64,000 nt of DNA from Enterococcus haemoperoxidus ATCC BAA-382 (GTDB lineage: Bacteria > Bacillota > Bacilli > Lactobacillales > Enterococcaceae), in assembly GCF_000407165.1 (NCBI RefSeq), contig NZ_KE136479.1:1127464-1191463 (forward strand), in the 5' to 3' direction. The translations under genes were made by a program, and so were the position numbers. A model generated the notes under the pieces. That model ran no database searches. It was given only the letters and a program-made list of their open reading frames with translations, and was not told the DNA's origin. This document shows positions 18,941-26,660 of the stretch, in pieces. Position 1 is the stretch's first letter. Each line of letters begins with the position of its first letter.

Positions 18941-19348
18941 ATGGCAAAATTTGAAGAAGTGAAAAACGGTGTGATTTTTCCTGTAGGAGAAAAAAATGAG
19001 GCATATGCGCAGTATTTTATCGGTCAAAGCTATTTAAACAATTTAATTGCAGATCCAGAGGTTAATGTAGGTGTAGGCAATGTTACCTTTGAACCTGGTT
19101 GCCGCAATAATTGGCATATTCACCATGATGGGTTTCAATTGTTATTAGTAACTGGCGGGGAAGGCTGGTATCAAGAAGAGGGCAAGGCTGCACAATTTTT
19201 AACAGCTGGAGATGTGGTTGTGACTCATGATGGTGTGAAACATTGGCATGGAGCGGCAAAAGATAGCTGGTTTGAACATTTAGCCATTACAGCAGGCACG
19301 CCAGAATGGTTAGAACCTGTTTCAGATGAATTATATAATCAATTATAA
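18941..19348 (+). CDS. Cupin-domain protein
   Basis: This 135-residue single-domain cupin has both motifs. Motif 1 includes WHIHHDGFQLLLVTGGEG, with two histidines as metal ligands. Motif 2 is GDVVVTHDGVKHWHGA. The pattern resembles small cupins that accompany carboxymuconolactone decarboxylase-like genes in stress clusters. The next gene is of that family, 29 bases on. No catalytic activity can be assigned from sequence. The ATG follows TTGGAGGA. Confidence 0.85.
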   Translation: MAKFEEVKNGVIFPVGEKNEAYAQYFIGQSYLNNLIADPEVNVGVGNVTFEPGCRNNWHIHHDGFQLLLVTGGEGWYQEEGKAAQFLTAGDVVVTHDGVKHWHGAAKDSWFEHLAITAGTPEWLEPVSDELYNQL

Positions 19349-19377
19349 AAATGAATAAAAGATGGGAGTCCTACCTA

Positions 19378-19692
19378 ATGAAAAAACAAACAGCTGGCAG
19401 AGATCAATTAGGTGCATTTGCACCAAAATTTGCAGAATTAAACGATGATGTATTATTTGGTGAAGTTTGGTCTCGAGAAGAACAACTTTCACCACGTGAA
19501 CGTAGCTTGATTACTTGTTCAAGCTTATTAACACAAGGCGTACCCCAATTAGAAGCCCATATGAACATCGCCAAACAAAATGGGGTGACAAAAGAAGAAA
19601 TGGTGGAATTAATCACTCATTTAGCTTTTTATACAGGATGGCCAAAAGCATGGTCCGCGTTTGCTCTAGCAAAAGAAATTTTTGGTGAATAA
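19378..19692 (+). CDS. Carboxymuconolactone decarboxylase-family protein
   Basis: This 104-residue protein shows the CMD/AhpD-like helical domain: FAELNDDVLFGEVWSREEQLSPRERSLITCSSLLTQG, then LEAHMNIAKQNGVTKEEMVELITHLAFYTGWPKA. Only one cysteine is present (in ITCSS), so the AhpD CxxC pair is missing. It is therefore more likely a decarboxylase-like or gamma-lactone family member than an alkyl-peroxidase. The ATG at 19378 follows GGGAG at proper spacing and was preferred to an ATG nine codons upstream. Confidence 0.82.
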   Translation: MKKQTAGRDQLGAFAPKFAELNDDVLFGEVWSREEQLSPRERSLITCSSLLTQGVPQLEAHMNIAKQNGVTKEEMVELITHLAFYTGWPKAWSAFALAKEIFGE

Positions 19693-19735
19693 AAAATACG
19701 GACTATCTTTTGCGTATTGTAAAGGAGACAATTCA

Positions 19736-20896
19736 TTGAATAAACTAACCAAGTTTTCGTTATTATCTGTGTCATTACTTGTGGTATCGGGTGGCGCAAT
19801 TGCTGCGAATATTCCAGCGATTATGACAGCTTATCCGACGATCGATCCTACTTTAGTAGAATTGATTACCACAATCCCTTCTTTGTTTATTATCTTAACC
19901 GTGCCATTTAGCCATATCTTCGCTAAAAAAATTGGTTACAAGCTATCTGTACAGCTTGGTATTGGTATTGTATTAGGCGCAGGGATTATACCTGTCTTTG
20001 CACAGTCCTTTTGGTTTTTATTTTTCAGCAGAATATTATTTGGGATTGGCATTGGATTATTTAATCCGCTACTCTTTTCTCTAGCTGGAAAAATGTACCA
20101 AGGAAAAGAACTTTCATCTGTGATTGGTTTTCAAAGTGCATTCGAAGGAATTGGTGGTATGATCATTACTTTTACAGTAGGTCAACTGTTGATAATGAAT
20201 TGGCGTAGTTCATTTTTAGCTTATTTACTAGCTTTACCTGTTTTACTTTTATTTACATGGTTTGTCCCAGATGTTGCTCTTGAGAAAGAGGAGAATAAAA
20301 GTAAAACAGTGAATCAGACAATCACACCTTCAACTTATGGCTATATTGCTTTATTGATAATAGTTGTCACTATTTATATGTCAGTGACAGTGAAAATCAC
20401 CTCCTTACTGCTAGAAAAAGGTTTTGGAAATGCAACTGATGGCAGTAATTTGATTGCATTGGTAGGTTTAGGTGCTATGACTGCGGGTGCATCATTCGGG
20501 TCAATCGTTACAATAACTAAAAAATGGACATTACCACTATCATTTATTGTTTTAAGTTTTTCAATGTTTATGATCGCCTATTCTCAAAATTTAGTGTCAA
20601 TTTCATTTGCTGTATTGTTGTGTGGATTTTCTTTCCGCACCTTTATCCCATATTTATTTAATGAGGTGAATCAAGATAGCAATGGCAATTCAGAAAAGAG
20701 TACATCTTTGTTATTGATAGGTTTCAATATTGGCGCAGCTTTTGCCCCAATTTCGATTTCACTATTAGGAAATATCCTTCCTTCTAAAGAAAATACGGAC
20801 ATTTTTATGGCAGAAGGTATGATCATGATGCTGTTGGCTTTTTGTACTGTAATCAGCACCATAACGAAAAAACAAAAAAATAATGGAGGAAAGTAA
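19736..20896 (+). CDS. MFS transporter
   Basis: This 386-residue membrane protein has about twelve hydrophobic spans. It resembles drug/small-molecule exporters of the major facilitator superfamily. The motif-A-like loop is FAKKIGYKLSVQLG, and the conserved GIGIGLFNPLLFSLAGKMYQGKELSSVIGFQ segment follows. The chosen TTG start at 19736 sits 7 bases after AAAGGAG. An in-frame TTG at 19682 would overlap the previous gene and lacks a ribosome site. Within this cluster it may export a toxic substrate or product; this is inference. Confidence 0.85.
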   Translation: MNKLTKFSLLSVSLLVVSGGAIAANIPAIMTAYPTIDPTLVELITTIPSLFIILTVPFSHIFAKKIGYKLSVQLGIGIVLGAGIIPVFAQSFWFLFFSRILFGIGIGLFNPLLFSLAGKMYQGKELSSVIGFQSAFEGIGGMIITFTVGQLLIMNWRSSFLAYLLALPVLLLFTWFVPDVALEKEENKSKTVNQTITPSTYGYIALLIIVVTIYMSVTVKITSLLLEKGFGNATDGSNLIALVGLGAMTAGASFGSIVTITKKWTLPLSFIVLSFSMFMIAYSQNLVSISFAVLLCGFSFRTFIPYLFNEVNQDSNGNSEKSTSLLLIGFNIGAAFAPISISLLGNILPSKENTDIFMAEGMIMMLLAFCTVISTITKKQKNNGGK

Positions 20897-20898
20897 CA

Positions 20899-21615
20899 AT
20901 GATGAAAAGGCCAAAAATTATTTGTCATATGCTAACTTCTATCAATGGAAAAATTAGCGGTGCTTATATGAATTCAAAATATGCCATTGCTGGCAGCGAA
21001 GCTTATGAAACAACCAATGGCAGCTACCATAGTCAAGCCTGGTTATGTGGTAGAGTCACGATGGAAAAGAATTTTACTCATTTCCATAAACCTGAGTTGA
21101 AAGAAATAGAAACACCTTATCCTAGAACAGATTACGTTGCACAAGGAAACGCCCAAATGTATATTGTTTCAGCTGATCCTACTGGTAAAGTTGGCTGGAT
21201 TGAAAACACCGTTGAATACGAAAATCGTCCAGAAGCCCACGTTATTGAAATTTTAACGGATAAAGCTAGTGATGAGTATGTCGCTTATCTTCGAGAGCGA
21301 CAAATCTCTTATATTTTTGCAGGACAAGTGCTGATTGATTGCACACTCGCTTCAGAAAAACTATTGAATTTATTTGGTATTAAAACATTAATGGTTTCAG
21401 GCGGCGGATATATCAATTGGTCATTTTTACAAGAGGGATTGATTGATGAAGTGAGTATTGTGATGACACCAGCAACTGACGGACGAACAGATACCAATAC
21501 GATTTTTGAAAGAGCAGATAACCTGCCTGAAATAGCACCAGTTGGGTTTACATTAAAGTCAGTCGATATCATCGAAGAAGATACGCTATGGTTGAGATAT
21601 GGCGTGGATAAATAA
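20899..21615 (+). CDS. RibD C-terminal / dihydrofolate reductase-like protein
   Basis: This 238-residue protein opens with RPKIICHMLTSINGKISGAYM, typical of the RibD C-terminal reductase (DHFR-like) fold. It has the NADPH-binding stretch LMVSGGGYINWSFLQEGLIDEVSIVMTP. Stand-alone members reduce unknown pterin- or riboflavin-like substrates. The ATG follows TGGAGGA; a second ATG lies one codon on. It fits the redox theme of the cluster. Confidence 0.8.
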   Translation: MMKRPKIICHMLTSINGKISGAYMNSKYAIAGSEAYETTNGSYHSQAWLCGRVTMEKNFTHFHKPELKEIETPYPRTDYVAQGNAQMYIVSADPTGKVGWIENTVEYENRPEAHVIEILTDKASDEYVAYLRERQISYIFAGQVLIDCTLASEKLLNLFGIKTLMVSGGGYINWSFLQEGLIDEVSIVMTPATDGRTDTNTIFERADNLPEIAPVGFTLKSVDIIEEDTLWLRYGVDK

Positions 21616-21641
21616 AAAACGAAATTAAAGGAGTCTTATTA

Positions 21642-22379
21642 ATGAATAACAATGTAAAAGATAAAGTTGTAGTCATTACCGGTGCTTCATCTGGAATAGG
21701 GGAAGCAACAGCTCAATTATTGATTGAGAATGGTGCAAAAGTTGTTTTAGGCGCTAGAAGAGAAGAACGGTTGAAAGAACTTGTGAAAAAACTCGGAGAT
21801 AATAGTATTTACGCTGTGACAGATGTTCGTAACGCTAAAGAGGTAGAAACACTTGTTAAAGTTGCAAAAGATAAATTTGGCAAAGTAGACGTGTTATTTG
21901 CGAATGCAGGAATTATGCCAGCTTCAAATATGAGTGAATTGAAAACAGACGAATGGGATGACATGGTTGATATTAATATCAAAGGTGTGCTCAATTCATT
22001 AGCAGCAGTTTTACCAGAATTCACAGCTCAAAAATCAGGTCACGTGATTACGACAAGTTCGATTGCGGGACTTAAGGTTTTCCCTGGTAATAGTATTTAC
22101 ACGGGAACCAAACATGCGGTTCGTGTGATTATGGATGGTTTTCGCATGGAATCTGCAATGGAAGGAACGAATATTCGAACAACTACTCTTTATCCAGGAG
22201 CAGTTGCAACTGAATTGCTAGAAACAATTTCCACACCAAAAGTAAAAAATGGGATGGAGCAGTTTTATCAAATTGCTATTACACCAGATGCGGTGGCGCA
22301 AACAGTTTTATTTGCCATTTCGCAGCCGGATTCAGTTGGTATTACAGAAATGACGATTTTACCAACGAAACAAGCTTAA
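21642..22379 (+). CDS. Short-chain dehydrogenase/reductase
   Basis: This 245-residue classical SDR has the cofactor motif TGASSGIGEA (residues 13-22), NAGIMP, the catalytic Ser in TTSSIAG, and YTGTKHA (Tyr-X3-Lys). The arginine-rich GARREER after strand 2 suggests NADP(H) preference. It is the last gene of the cluster and is followed by a terminator. The substrate is unknown. Confidence 0.9.
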   Translation: MNNNVKDKVVVITGASSGIGEATAQLLIENGAKVVLGARREERLKELVKKLGDNSIYAVTDVRNAKEVETLVKVAKDKFGKVDVLFANAGIMPASNMSELKTDEWDDMVDINIKGVLNSLAAVLPEFTAQKSGHVITTSSIAGLKVFPGNSIYTGTKHAVRVIMDGFRMESAMEGTNIRTTTLYPGAVATELLETISTPKVKNGMEQFYQIAITPDAVAQTVLFAISQPDSVGITEMTILPTKQA

Positions 22380-22393
22380 AAATAAAAAGTAAT

Positions 22394-22436
22394 AAAGTAA
22401 AACGCATAGATTAGACTTCGTTTTACTTTTATTTTT
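22394..22436 (+). terminator. Terminator of the LysR-adjacent redox cluster
   Basis: AAAGTAAAACG (22394-22404) and CGTTTTACTTT (22419-22429) are perfect complements, followed by TATTTTTG. Confidence 0.9.
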
Positions 22437-22592
22437 GTATCGCTAAAATGTGTTGGATACTAAATTTTTATTAAATTTAGTCAGGGTATGAAGAATGAGC
22501 GTACACTTTCAAGGTAAAATAAAAACGTTGAAAAAAATGTTAAGATACTCTTTCAATTAAACAATTATTCATTTACAAGAAAGTTGGTCAAA

Positions 22593-23282
22593 ATGGAAAA
22601 AAGAGCGATATTGATTATTCATGGGTTTGGCGGTAATGAGAAAGAAATTCTTTATTTACATGAATACTTAAAACAAAATAATCTTGATTCATTTTGGATT
22701 CAATTAACTGGACACGATGGAAATAAACAAAATTTTTCAAAAGCGACATCCGACCAGTGGTTAGCAGATGTTAAGCGTAAATTAGATGAACTGGAACAAC
22801 AGTATACATATATCACGTGCATTGGTTTTTCAATGGGGGGCTTACTCACAATCCAAGCTTCAGAAAGAGCATCAGTAGATCAACTCATTTTATGCAGTAC
22901 TCCGATTTATCTTTATAATGTTAACGTGATTATGCAAGATATCGCGGGAGGCATCTTCTTTAAAAAGCAAGAGAAATTGGATTATTATTTTAGCTCTGCC
23001 AAAACAGCCTCTATTCGTTCTTGCTTCCAGTTTTTATCGTTACTTCAAAAAACAAAGAAAAAGTTGAAAAACGAAACGCAATCAACAACGAATAAAAGAA
23101 TGCTCATTCTACAGAATAGACAGGATGAAACGACATATTATAAAAGTGCGTATTACCTTGCAAAAGCTAGTAAAGCACAAGTTTCTCTAAAAATATATGA
23201 GAATGGGAGGCATCAATTGTTTTTAGGAGAAAATAAAAATATTGCAGTGGAAGATATAAAAAAATTTATCCTCCACGAATAA
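22593..23282 (+). CDS. Alpha/beta hydrolase (carboxylesterase/monoacylglycerol lipase-like)
   Basis: This 229-residue hydrolase has an oxyanion-hole HGFGGN near the N-terminus and the nucleophile elbow GFSMGG. Late acid and base residues appear as NRQDE and GRHQLF. It resembles the small esterases of the Est30 group. The ATG at 22593 was preferred to a TTG three codons upstream; the ribosome site is weak. A promoter is likely within 22440-22590 (TTGAAA near 22528 and TAAGATACT after it). It is monocistronic. Confidence 0.85.
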   Translation: MEKRAILIIHGFGGNEKEILYLHEYLKQNNLDSFWIQLTGHDGNKQNFSKATSDQWLADVKRKLDELEQQYTYITCIGFSMGGLLTIQASERASVDQLILCSTPIYLYNVNVIMQDIAGGIFFKKQEKLDYYFSSAKTASIRSCFQFLSLLQKTKKKLKNETQSTTNKRMLILQNRQDETTYYKSAYYLAKASKAQVSLKIYENGRHQLFLGENKNIAVEDIKKFILHE

Positions 23283-23301
23283 TTGAATCTTTACCTTATT
23301 T

Positions 23302-23352
23302 AAAATTCTTATTAATTAAGTGAAAAATACTTATAATGAGAATTTTTTTATT
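23302..23352 (+). terminator. Esterase gene terminator
   Basis: AAATTCT (23303-23309) and AGAATTT (23339-23345) pair, with AAGT/ACTT inside, followed by a T-rich run. Confidence 0.6.
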
Positions 23353-23405
23353 TTGAGTAAATTTTATTAAGATTTTCACTGCAAAGAGTGTATATATCTA
23401 GTTTT

Positions 23406-23421
23406 TAGTGAAACGTTTCTA
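23406..23421. promoter_or_regulatory. Upstream LacI-type operator O1
   Basis: TAGTGAAACGTTTCTA carries the palindromic core GAAACGTTTC (23410-23419). The identical core recurs 104 bases downstream at O2, so a repressor, probably the LacI protein encoded at 32142, could bridge both by looping. Confidence 0.7.
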
Positions 23422-23465
23422 TTTAATGTTGTTCCAATTCCGGAAACATCAGGATTAGACCCGAA

Positions 23466-23479
23466 AGAAAACGCTTGCT
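23466..23479. promoter_or_regulatory. Candidate cre (CcpA) site overlapping the -35
   Basis: AGAAAACGCTTGCT fits the cre core GNAANCGNNNNC and overlaps the -35 hexamer of the carbohydrate operon. CcpA repression in good carbon sources is expected for such an operon. Confidence 0.55.
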
Positions 23480-23503
23480 TTTAAATGAAATGAGGAATAT
23501 AAT
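23475..23503 (+). promoter_or_regulatory. Promoter of the beta-glucan oligosaccharide operon
   Basis: TTGCTT (23475-23480), 17 bases, then TATAAT (23498-23503). The expected start lies near 23510, immediately before operator O2. Confidence 0.8.
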
Positions 23504-23511
23504 CATTTTTG

Positions 23512-23527
23512 TAGAAACGTTTCACTA
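23512..23527. promoter_or_regulatory. Downstream LacI-type operator O2
   Basis: TAGAAACGTTTCACTA is the mirror image of O1 around the same GAAACGTTTC core (23514-23523). It covers the transcription start, a position that blocks initiation. Confidence 0.75.
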
Positions 23528-23549
23528 AATATTATTGAGGAGTGGAAGT

Positions 23550-24791
23550 ATGAAATCATGGAAAAAGCTTTGCTTATTAGGAACAACTTTATTTGCGACT
23601 GTAGGTGTTATGGCAGCTTGTTCTTCGGGAAGTAAAGAAAGCGCTTCAGATGAACTAACCTTTTGGTATATGGGTGATGGTGATCAAGGAATCAAGCCGA
23701 TTGTGGATGAATTTACGAAGGAATCTGGAATCAAAGTCAAAATCCAAAGTATTCCGTGGTCTACCTCGAGAGATAAATTACTAACGGCAGTGGCTTCTAA
23801 AGAAGGACCAGATGTTGTACAAATGGGAACGACGTATATGAGTGAATTTGTTGATGCTGGTGCATTGTTGGATATATCAGATGATGTAGAAAAAAGTGAC
23901 GTCATGAAATCAGAAAATTTCTTCGATGGTTCTGTTGCAACAACTCAATTTGATGGTCAAACCTATGCAGTACCTTGGTATACCGAAACTCGTGGGCTAT
24001 ATTATAGAAAAGATTTGTTAGAAAGTGTTGGTTACAAAGAAGCACCCAAAACATGGGATGAATTAGCTGATGCAGCAAAAAAACTAGCAGCTCGTGGAGA
24101 CAATAAATACGGCTTTGGTGTTGAGCTAAAAGAGCCTACATTTGGTTTTATGTTCGCTCGTCAAAATGGCTCCGAGCTATTTGATAAAGATAATAAGCCA
24201 CTATTTAATCAACCTGAAATGGTAGATGCCTTAAAATTCTTAGATAAGTTAGTCCAAGATGGTTCTGCACCTAAGACAGATTTAGGATTAGAGATCGGAC
24301 AAAGCTTCGGTGGAGAAGGTGTTGTACCGATGTTTATCAGTGGTCCATGGATGATCAATAGTATCAAAGATTCCGCTCCTGATATTGACGGGAAGTGGGG
24401 AGTGGCTGAGTTACCTAAAGGACCTGTGAACAATATGTCAGTAACAGGTGGAGCCAATTTAGCAGTTTTTAGTAGTTCTAAGAAAAAAGATGATGGGATG
24501 AAGTTGATTGAATATCTATCAAAACCTGAAAATCAAACGAAATTTTTTGAAAGTACAAATTCACTTCCAACCAATAAAGAATCATGGAATTCAGATGTAT
24601 TCAAAAATGACCCATTGATTTCAGTATTTGGAGAACAACTAAACGAATCACAACCGATGCCATTATTAAAACAATGGGATGAAATTTCTCAAAACTTTAT
24701 GAAGCAATGGGAACAAGTTGTTGTGAGCGAAAAAAATCTTCAGGACGCAATGGATGAGCTAAATGAGCAAACGGAAAGCTTGATTAAATAA
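23550..24791 (+). CDS. ABC sugar transporter solute-binding lipoprotein
   Basis: This 413-residue extracellular lipoprotein has a basic N-terminus, a hydrophobic stretch and lipobox VMAAC (Cys near residue 23). The mature part is a cluster B/family 1 sugar-binding protein: SDELTFWYMGDGDQ, then WSTSRDKLLTAVASKEGPDVVQMGTTY. The ATG at 23550 follows GAGGAG. With GH94 and GH3 genes downstream, the best reading is capture of sophoro-oligosaccharides, as for the Listeria innocua binding protein encoded beside the GH3/GH94 genes. That specificity is inferred from context. Confidence 0.88.
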   Translation: MKSWKKLCLLGTTLFATVGVMAACSSGSKESASDELTFWYMGDGDQGIKPIVDEFTKESGIKVKIQSIPWSTSRDKLLTAVASKEGPDVVQMGTTYMSEFVDAGALLDISDDVEKSDVMKSENFFDGSVATTQFDGQTYAVPWYTETRGLYYRKDLLESVGYKEAPKTWDELADAAKKLAARGDNKYGFGVELKEPTFGFMFARQNGSELFDKDNKPLFNQPEMVDALKFLDKLVQDGSAPKTDLGLEIGQSFGGEGVVPMFISGPWMINSIKDSAPDIDGKWGVAELPKGPVNNMSVTGGANLAVFSSSKKKDDGMKLIEYLSKPENQTKFFESTNSLPTNKESWNSDVFKNDPLISVFGEQLNESQPMPLLKQWDEISQNFMKQWEQVVVSEKNLQDAMDELNEQTESLIK

Positions 24792-24806
24792 TCTTAAGGA
24801 GTGAAG

Positions 24807-24881
24807 GGACAAAAGGCTAGAATATGTTATCGATCATGCATCTAGTGAATGATAAATGTAAACTTGTCTTTTGTTCTTTTT
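24807..24881 (+). terminator. Internal attenuating hairpin between binding-protein and permease genes
   Basis: GGACAAAAG (24807-24815) pairs with CTTTTGTTC (24868-24876) over a long loop, followed by a T-rich tail. Partial termination here would give more binding protein than permease. Confidence 0.55.
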
Positions 24882-24908
24882 ATTGATTTAGTAAGGAGGA
24901 ACGAAACC

Positions 24909-25793
24909 ATGAAAAAATCAAAATCACCTTATTTTTTTATTGCTCCAGCCGTTGCATTGTTACTGGTATTTTCTATCATACCGATTTTTATCGCTATAAC
25001 AATTAGTTTTACAGATATGAGTTTAGCAGGATTAGCAGATTTTTCTCGGATTAAATTTGTAGGTTTAGATAATTATTTAAACATTTTCAACGATAAAGTT
25101 TTTGGACAAGCGATGTTTAACACTGCTTATTATGTTGTCATCGGTGTGCCCCTAGTTATTCTTTCTTCATTAGCGTTAGCTATTATGATCAACTTTGGGG
25201 AGAATAAATTTTTCTCTTTTATGCGTTTAGTATTCTATAGCCCTTCAATCACAAATACAGTGGCTGTATCAGTCGTATGGATGTATTTATATAATCCAAC
25301 AATTGGCCTATTAAATCATTTATTATCTTTTTTAAACATTGGCCCGATTATGTGGCTGACAGATCCAAGTACATCGAAACTTTCATTAATTATCATTGCA
25401 GTTTGGAAAGCAATTGGCTTAAATATGCTGATCTTTTTAGCGGCGATTCAAGGCATTCCAAAAGAATATTATGAAGCAGCAGAAATTGATGGTGCAAACA
25501 AATGGCAGCAAATTTTAAAAATCACGATCCCATTGCTAAAATTTTCGATTTTCTTCGTAACAGTAACGACCTTGATCGGTTGGTTCCAATTCTTTGATGA
25601 GCCGTTCGTTATGACCAAAGGTGGTCCATTGGATAGTACGTTATCCGTTGCGTTATTTATTTATCAAAGAGGTTTCCAATACAACAAATTTGGGTATGCA
25701 GCAGCAGGCTCTGTCATTTTATTCATTGCGATCATTATTGTGACAAGTATCCAAATGAAAATCCAAACAAAACAAAAAGAAAATGAAGGATAA
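24909..25793 (+). CDS. ABC sugar transporter permease, MalF/UgpA type
   Basis: This 294-residue protein has about six transmembrane spans. The EAA loop, EYYEAAEIDGANKWQQILKI, contacts the ATPase. The ATG at 24909 follows AAGGAGG; the longer in-frame reading from 24849 has no ribosome site. It pairs with the next permease. No ATPase gene is in the operon, so a shared MsmK/UgpC-type ATPase encoded elsewhere is expected, as is common in Firmicutes CUT1 systems. Confidence 0.9.
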   Translation: MKKSKSPYFFIAPAVALLLVFSIIPIFIAITISFTDMSLAGLADFSRIKFVGLDNYLNIFNDKVFGQAMFNTAYYVVIGVPLVILSSLALAIMINFGENKFFSFMRLVFYSPSITNTVAVSVVWMYLYNPTIGLLNHLLSFLNIGPIMWLTDPSTSKLSLIIIAVWKAIGLNMLIFLAAIQGIPKEYYEAAEIDGANKWQQILKITIPLLKFSIFFVTVTTLIGWFQFFDEPFVMTKGGPLDSTLSVALFIYQRGFQYNKFGYAAAGSVILFIAIIIVTSIQMKIQTKQKENEG

Positions 25794-25807
25794 AAGGAGA
25801 GAACGAT

Positions 25808-26638
25808 ATGAATTCACATAAAAATGCGCAAATGAGTTTTAAGCTTTTTATTGGTATCCTCTTAGGCGTTCTGGGTATCATGACTTTTTTCCCGTTTCTT
25901 TGGATGATTTTTTCTTCATTTAAAACCAATGCGGAAATCAATCAGATCGTACCTAGTTTATTCCCAAAAGATGCGACATTTGATAATTTTAAAGAGTTAT
26001 TTTTCAGATTGAATTTTGGCACCTATCTTAAAAATACGTTGATCATTACGGCTTGTTCTTTTATCGGCTTGTTATTAAACGCTATGGCAGGTTACGGGTT
26101 TGCTAAGTTTGATTTCAAAGGAAAAAATGGACTTTTTCTGATGGTATTAGCCACAATGATGATCCCAGGACAAGTAACCATGATCCCCGTGTATCTATTG
26201 TTGAATTCAGTTGGTTTGACGAATACATTAATCGGAATCGTTTTGCCAGGACTAGCTGGTGCATTTGGAATTTTTCTATTCCGACAATTTATGAATACTA
26301 TTTCAAATGAAATGCTTGAAGCAGCAAGACTTGATGGCGCTAGTGAGTGGTACATCTTTTTCAAAATAATTTTACCAGTCAGTCGTCCAATTTTAGCAGT
26401 TCAGGGCATCTTGACGTTTATCGGTGGCTGGAATTCATTCTTATGGCCGTTGATTATCGCCAATGATGAAAAATATTATACATTATCTGTTGGCTTACAA
26501 CTATTACAAGGACAACATGGTTCAAATTATGCCTTACAAATGGCTGGAGCGACATTTATGGTTATTCCAATTTTGATCGTATTTTCGATTTTCCAAAAAT
26601 ACATTTTACAAGGATTTAACGTTTCCGGAATAAAATAA
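25808..26638 (+). CDS. ABC sugar transporter permease, MalG/UgpE type
   Basis: This 276-residue partner permease has six predicted spans and the EAA loop EMLEAARLDGASEWYIFFKI. It begins 14 bases after its partner, following GGAGAG. Together they form the membrane channel of a CUT1 sugar importer. The C-terminal end, FSIFQKYILQGFNVSGIK, is typical of the family. Confidence 0.92.
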   Translation: MNSHKNAQMSFKLFIGILLGVLGIMTFFPFLWMIFSSFKTNAEINQIVPSLFPKDATFDNFKELFFRLNFGTYLKNTLIITACSFIGLLLNAMAGYGFAKFDFKGKNGLFLMVLATMMIPGQVTMIPVYLLLNSVGLTNTLIGIVLPGLAGAFGIFLFRQFMNTISNEMLEAARLDGASEWYIFFKIILPVSRPILAVQGILTFIGGWNSFLWPLIIANDEKYYTLSVGLQLLQGQHGSNYALQMAGATFMVIPILIVFSIFQKYILQGFNVSGIK

Positions 26639-26660
26639 AAAAGAAAAGGTGACTATAAAA

